Of a stretch of DNA of 5,307 nucleotides, positions 5,262-5,307 are shown piece after piece. The stretch comes from an uncultured Aliiroseovarius sp. (lineage in GTDB: Bacteria > Pseudomonadota > Alphaproteobacteria > Rhodobacterales > Rhodobacteraceae): assembly GCA_938023895.1 (NCBI GenBank), contig CALJDH010000049.1, positions 1 through 5,307 on the forward strand. Direction: 5' to 3'. How positions within the stretch are numbered: position 1 is the stretch's first letter; the number at the start of each line of letters is the position of its first letter. A program made the position numbers and the translations under genes. The notes beneath the pieces are model-generated. The model did not search any database, was not told the origin of the DNA, and saw nothing but the letters and a program-made list of their open reading frames with translations.

Positions 5262-5307
5262 TTACAGCGCACCCTTGGTCGAGGGGATGGCATCCGCCTT
5301 GCGCGGA
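5262..5307 (-). CDS. hisB: Imidazoleglycerol-phosphate dehydratase (HisB), C-terminal end only
   Basis: Reading the minus strand from the window edge gives PRKADAIPSTKGAL and then a TAA stop at 5264-5262. The ending 'IPSTKG-A/V-L' is the conserved C-terminus of HisB, the enzyme that dehydrates imidazole glycerol phosphate to imidazole acetol phosphate, directly after the HisH-HisF step. Only 14 codons are in the window; the start lies outside. The position just upstream of hisH in the same direction agrees with the his cluster. I see no terminator in the 24 bases between the two genes. Confidence 0.85.
   Translation of the reverse strand, partial: PRKADAIPSTKGAL

Overview
The window looks like chromosomal DNA from an alphaproteobacterium, most likely of the Rhodobacteraceae/Roseobacter group. 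The protein sequences (the RlmB N-terminus starting MKKPKWVV, HisF, HisA, a Tat-exported YHS protein), the fairly high GC third positions and the split histidine gene order all fit that group. This assignment is from remembered family resemblance, not a database search.

Left part (about 1-2125, plus strand): three genes with no obvious pathway link. These are an RlmB/TrmH-type rRNA 2'-O-methyltransferase, a small Tat-signal YHS-domain protein, and a YccU-like CoA-binding protein. A 200-base gap between the last two carries a hairpin followed at once by a strong rho-independent terminator, an arrangement that resembles a small RNA or a 3'UTR-derived RNA.

Right part (about 2190-5307): a histidine biosynthesis cluster on the minus strand, transcribed right to left: the tail of hisB, then hisH, hisA, hisF and hisE. 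HisH and HisF form the IGP synthase that uses glutamine ammonia to turn PRFAR into imidazole glycerol phosphate and AICAR. HisA makes PRFAR by isomerising ProFAR. HisE hydrolyses phosphoribosyl-ATP. HisB acts on imidazole glycerol phosphate. hisA, hisF and hisE are packed with 3 nt and -4 nt spacing. The cluster is interrupted between hisH and hisA by a plus-strand gene for a secreted DUF2147 protein. A symmetrical terminator shared by the 3' ends of hisH and the DUF2147 gene probably separates hisB-hisH from hisA-hisF-hisE, so the latter should need its own promoter.

Most of the window is ordinary housekeeping DNA, and I see no novel defence, mobile or biosynthetic system. The points worth a second look are the split his operon, the sRNA-like double hairpin, a double DADG-containing insertion in HisF, and a structured convergent intergenic element. 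No CRISPR, IS element, tRNA or rRNA was found.
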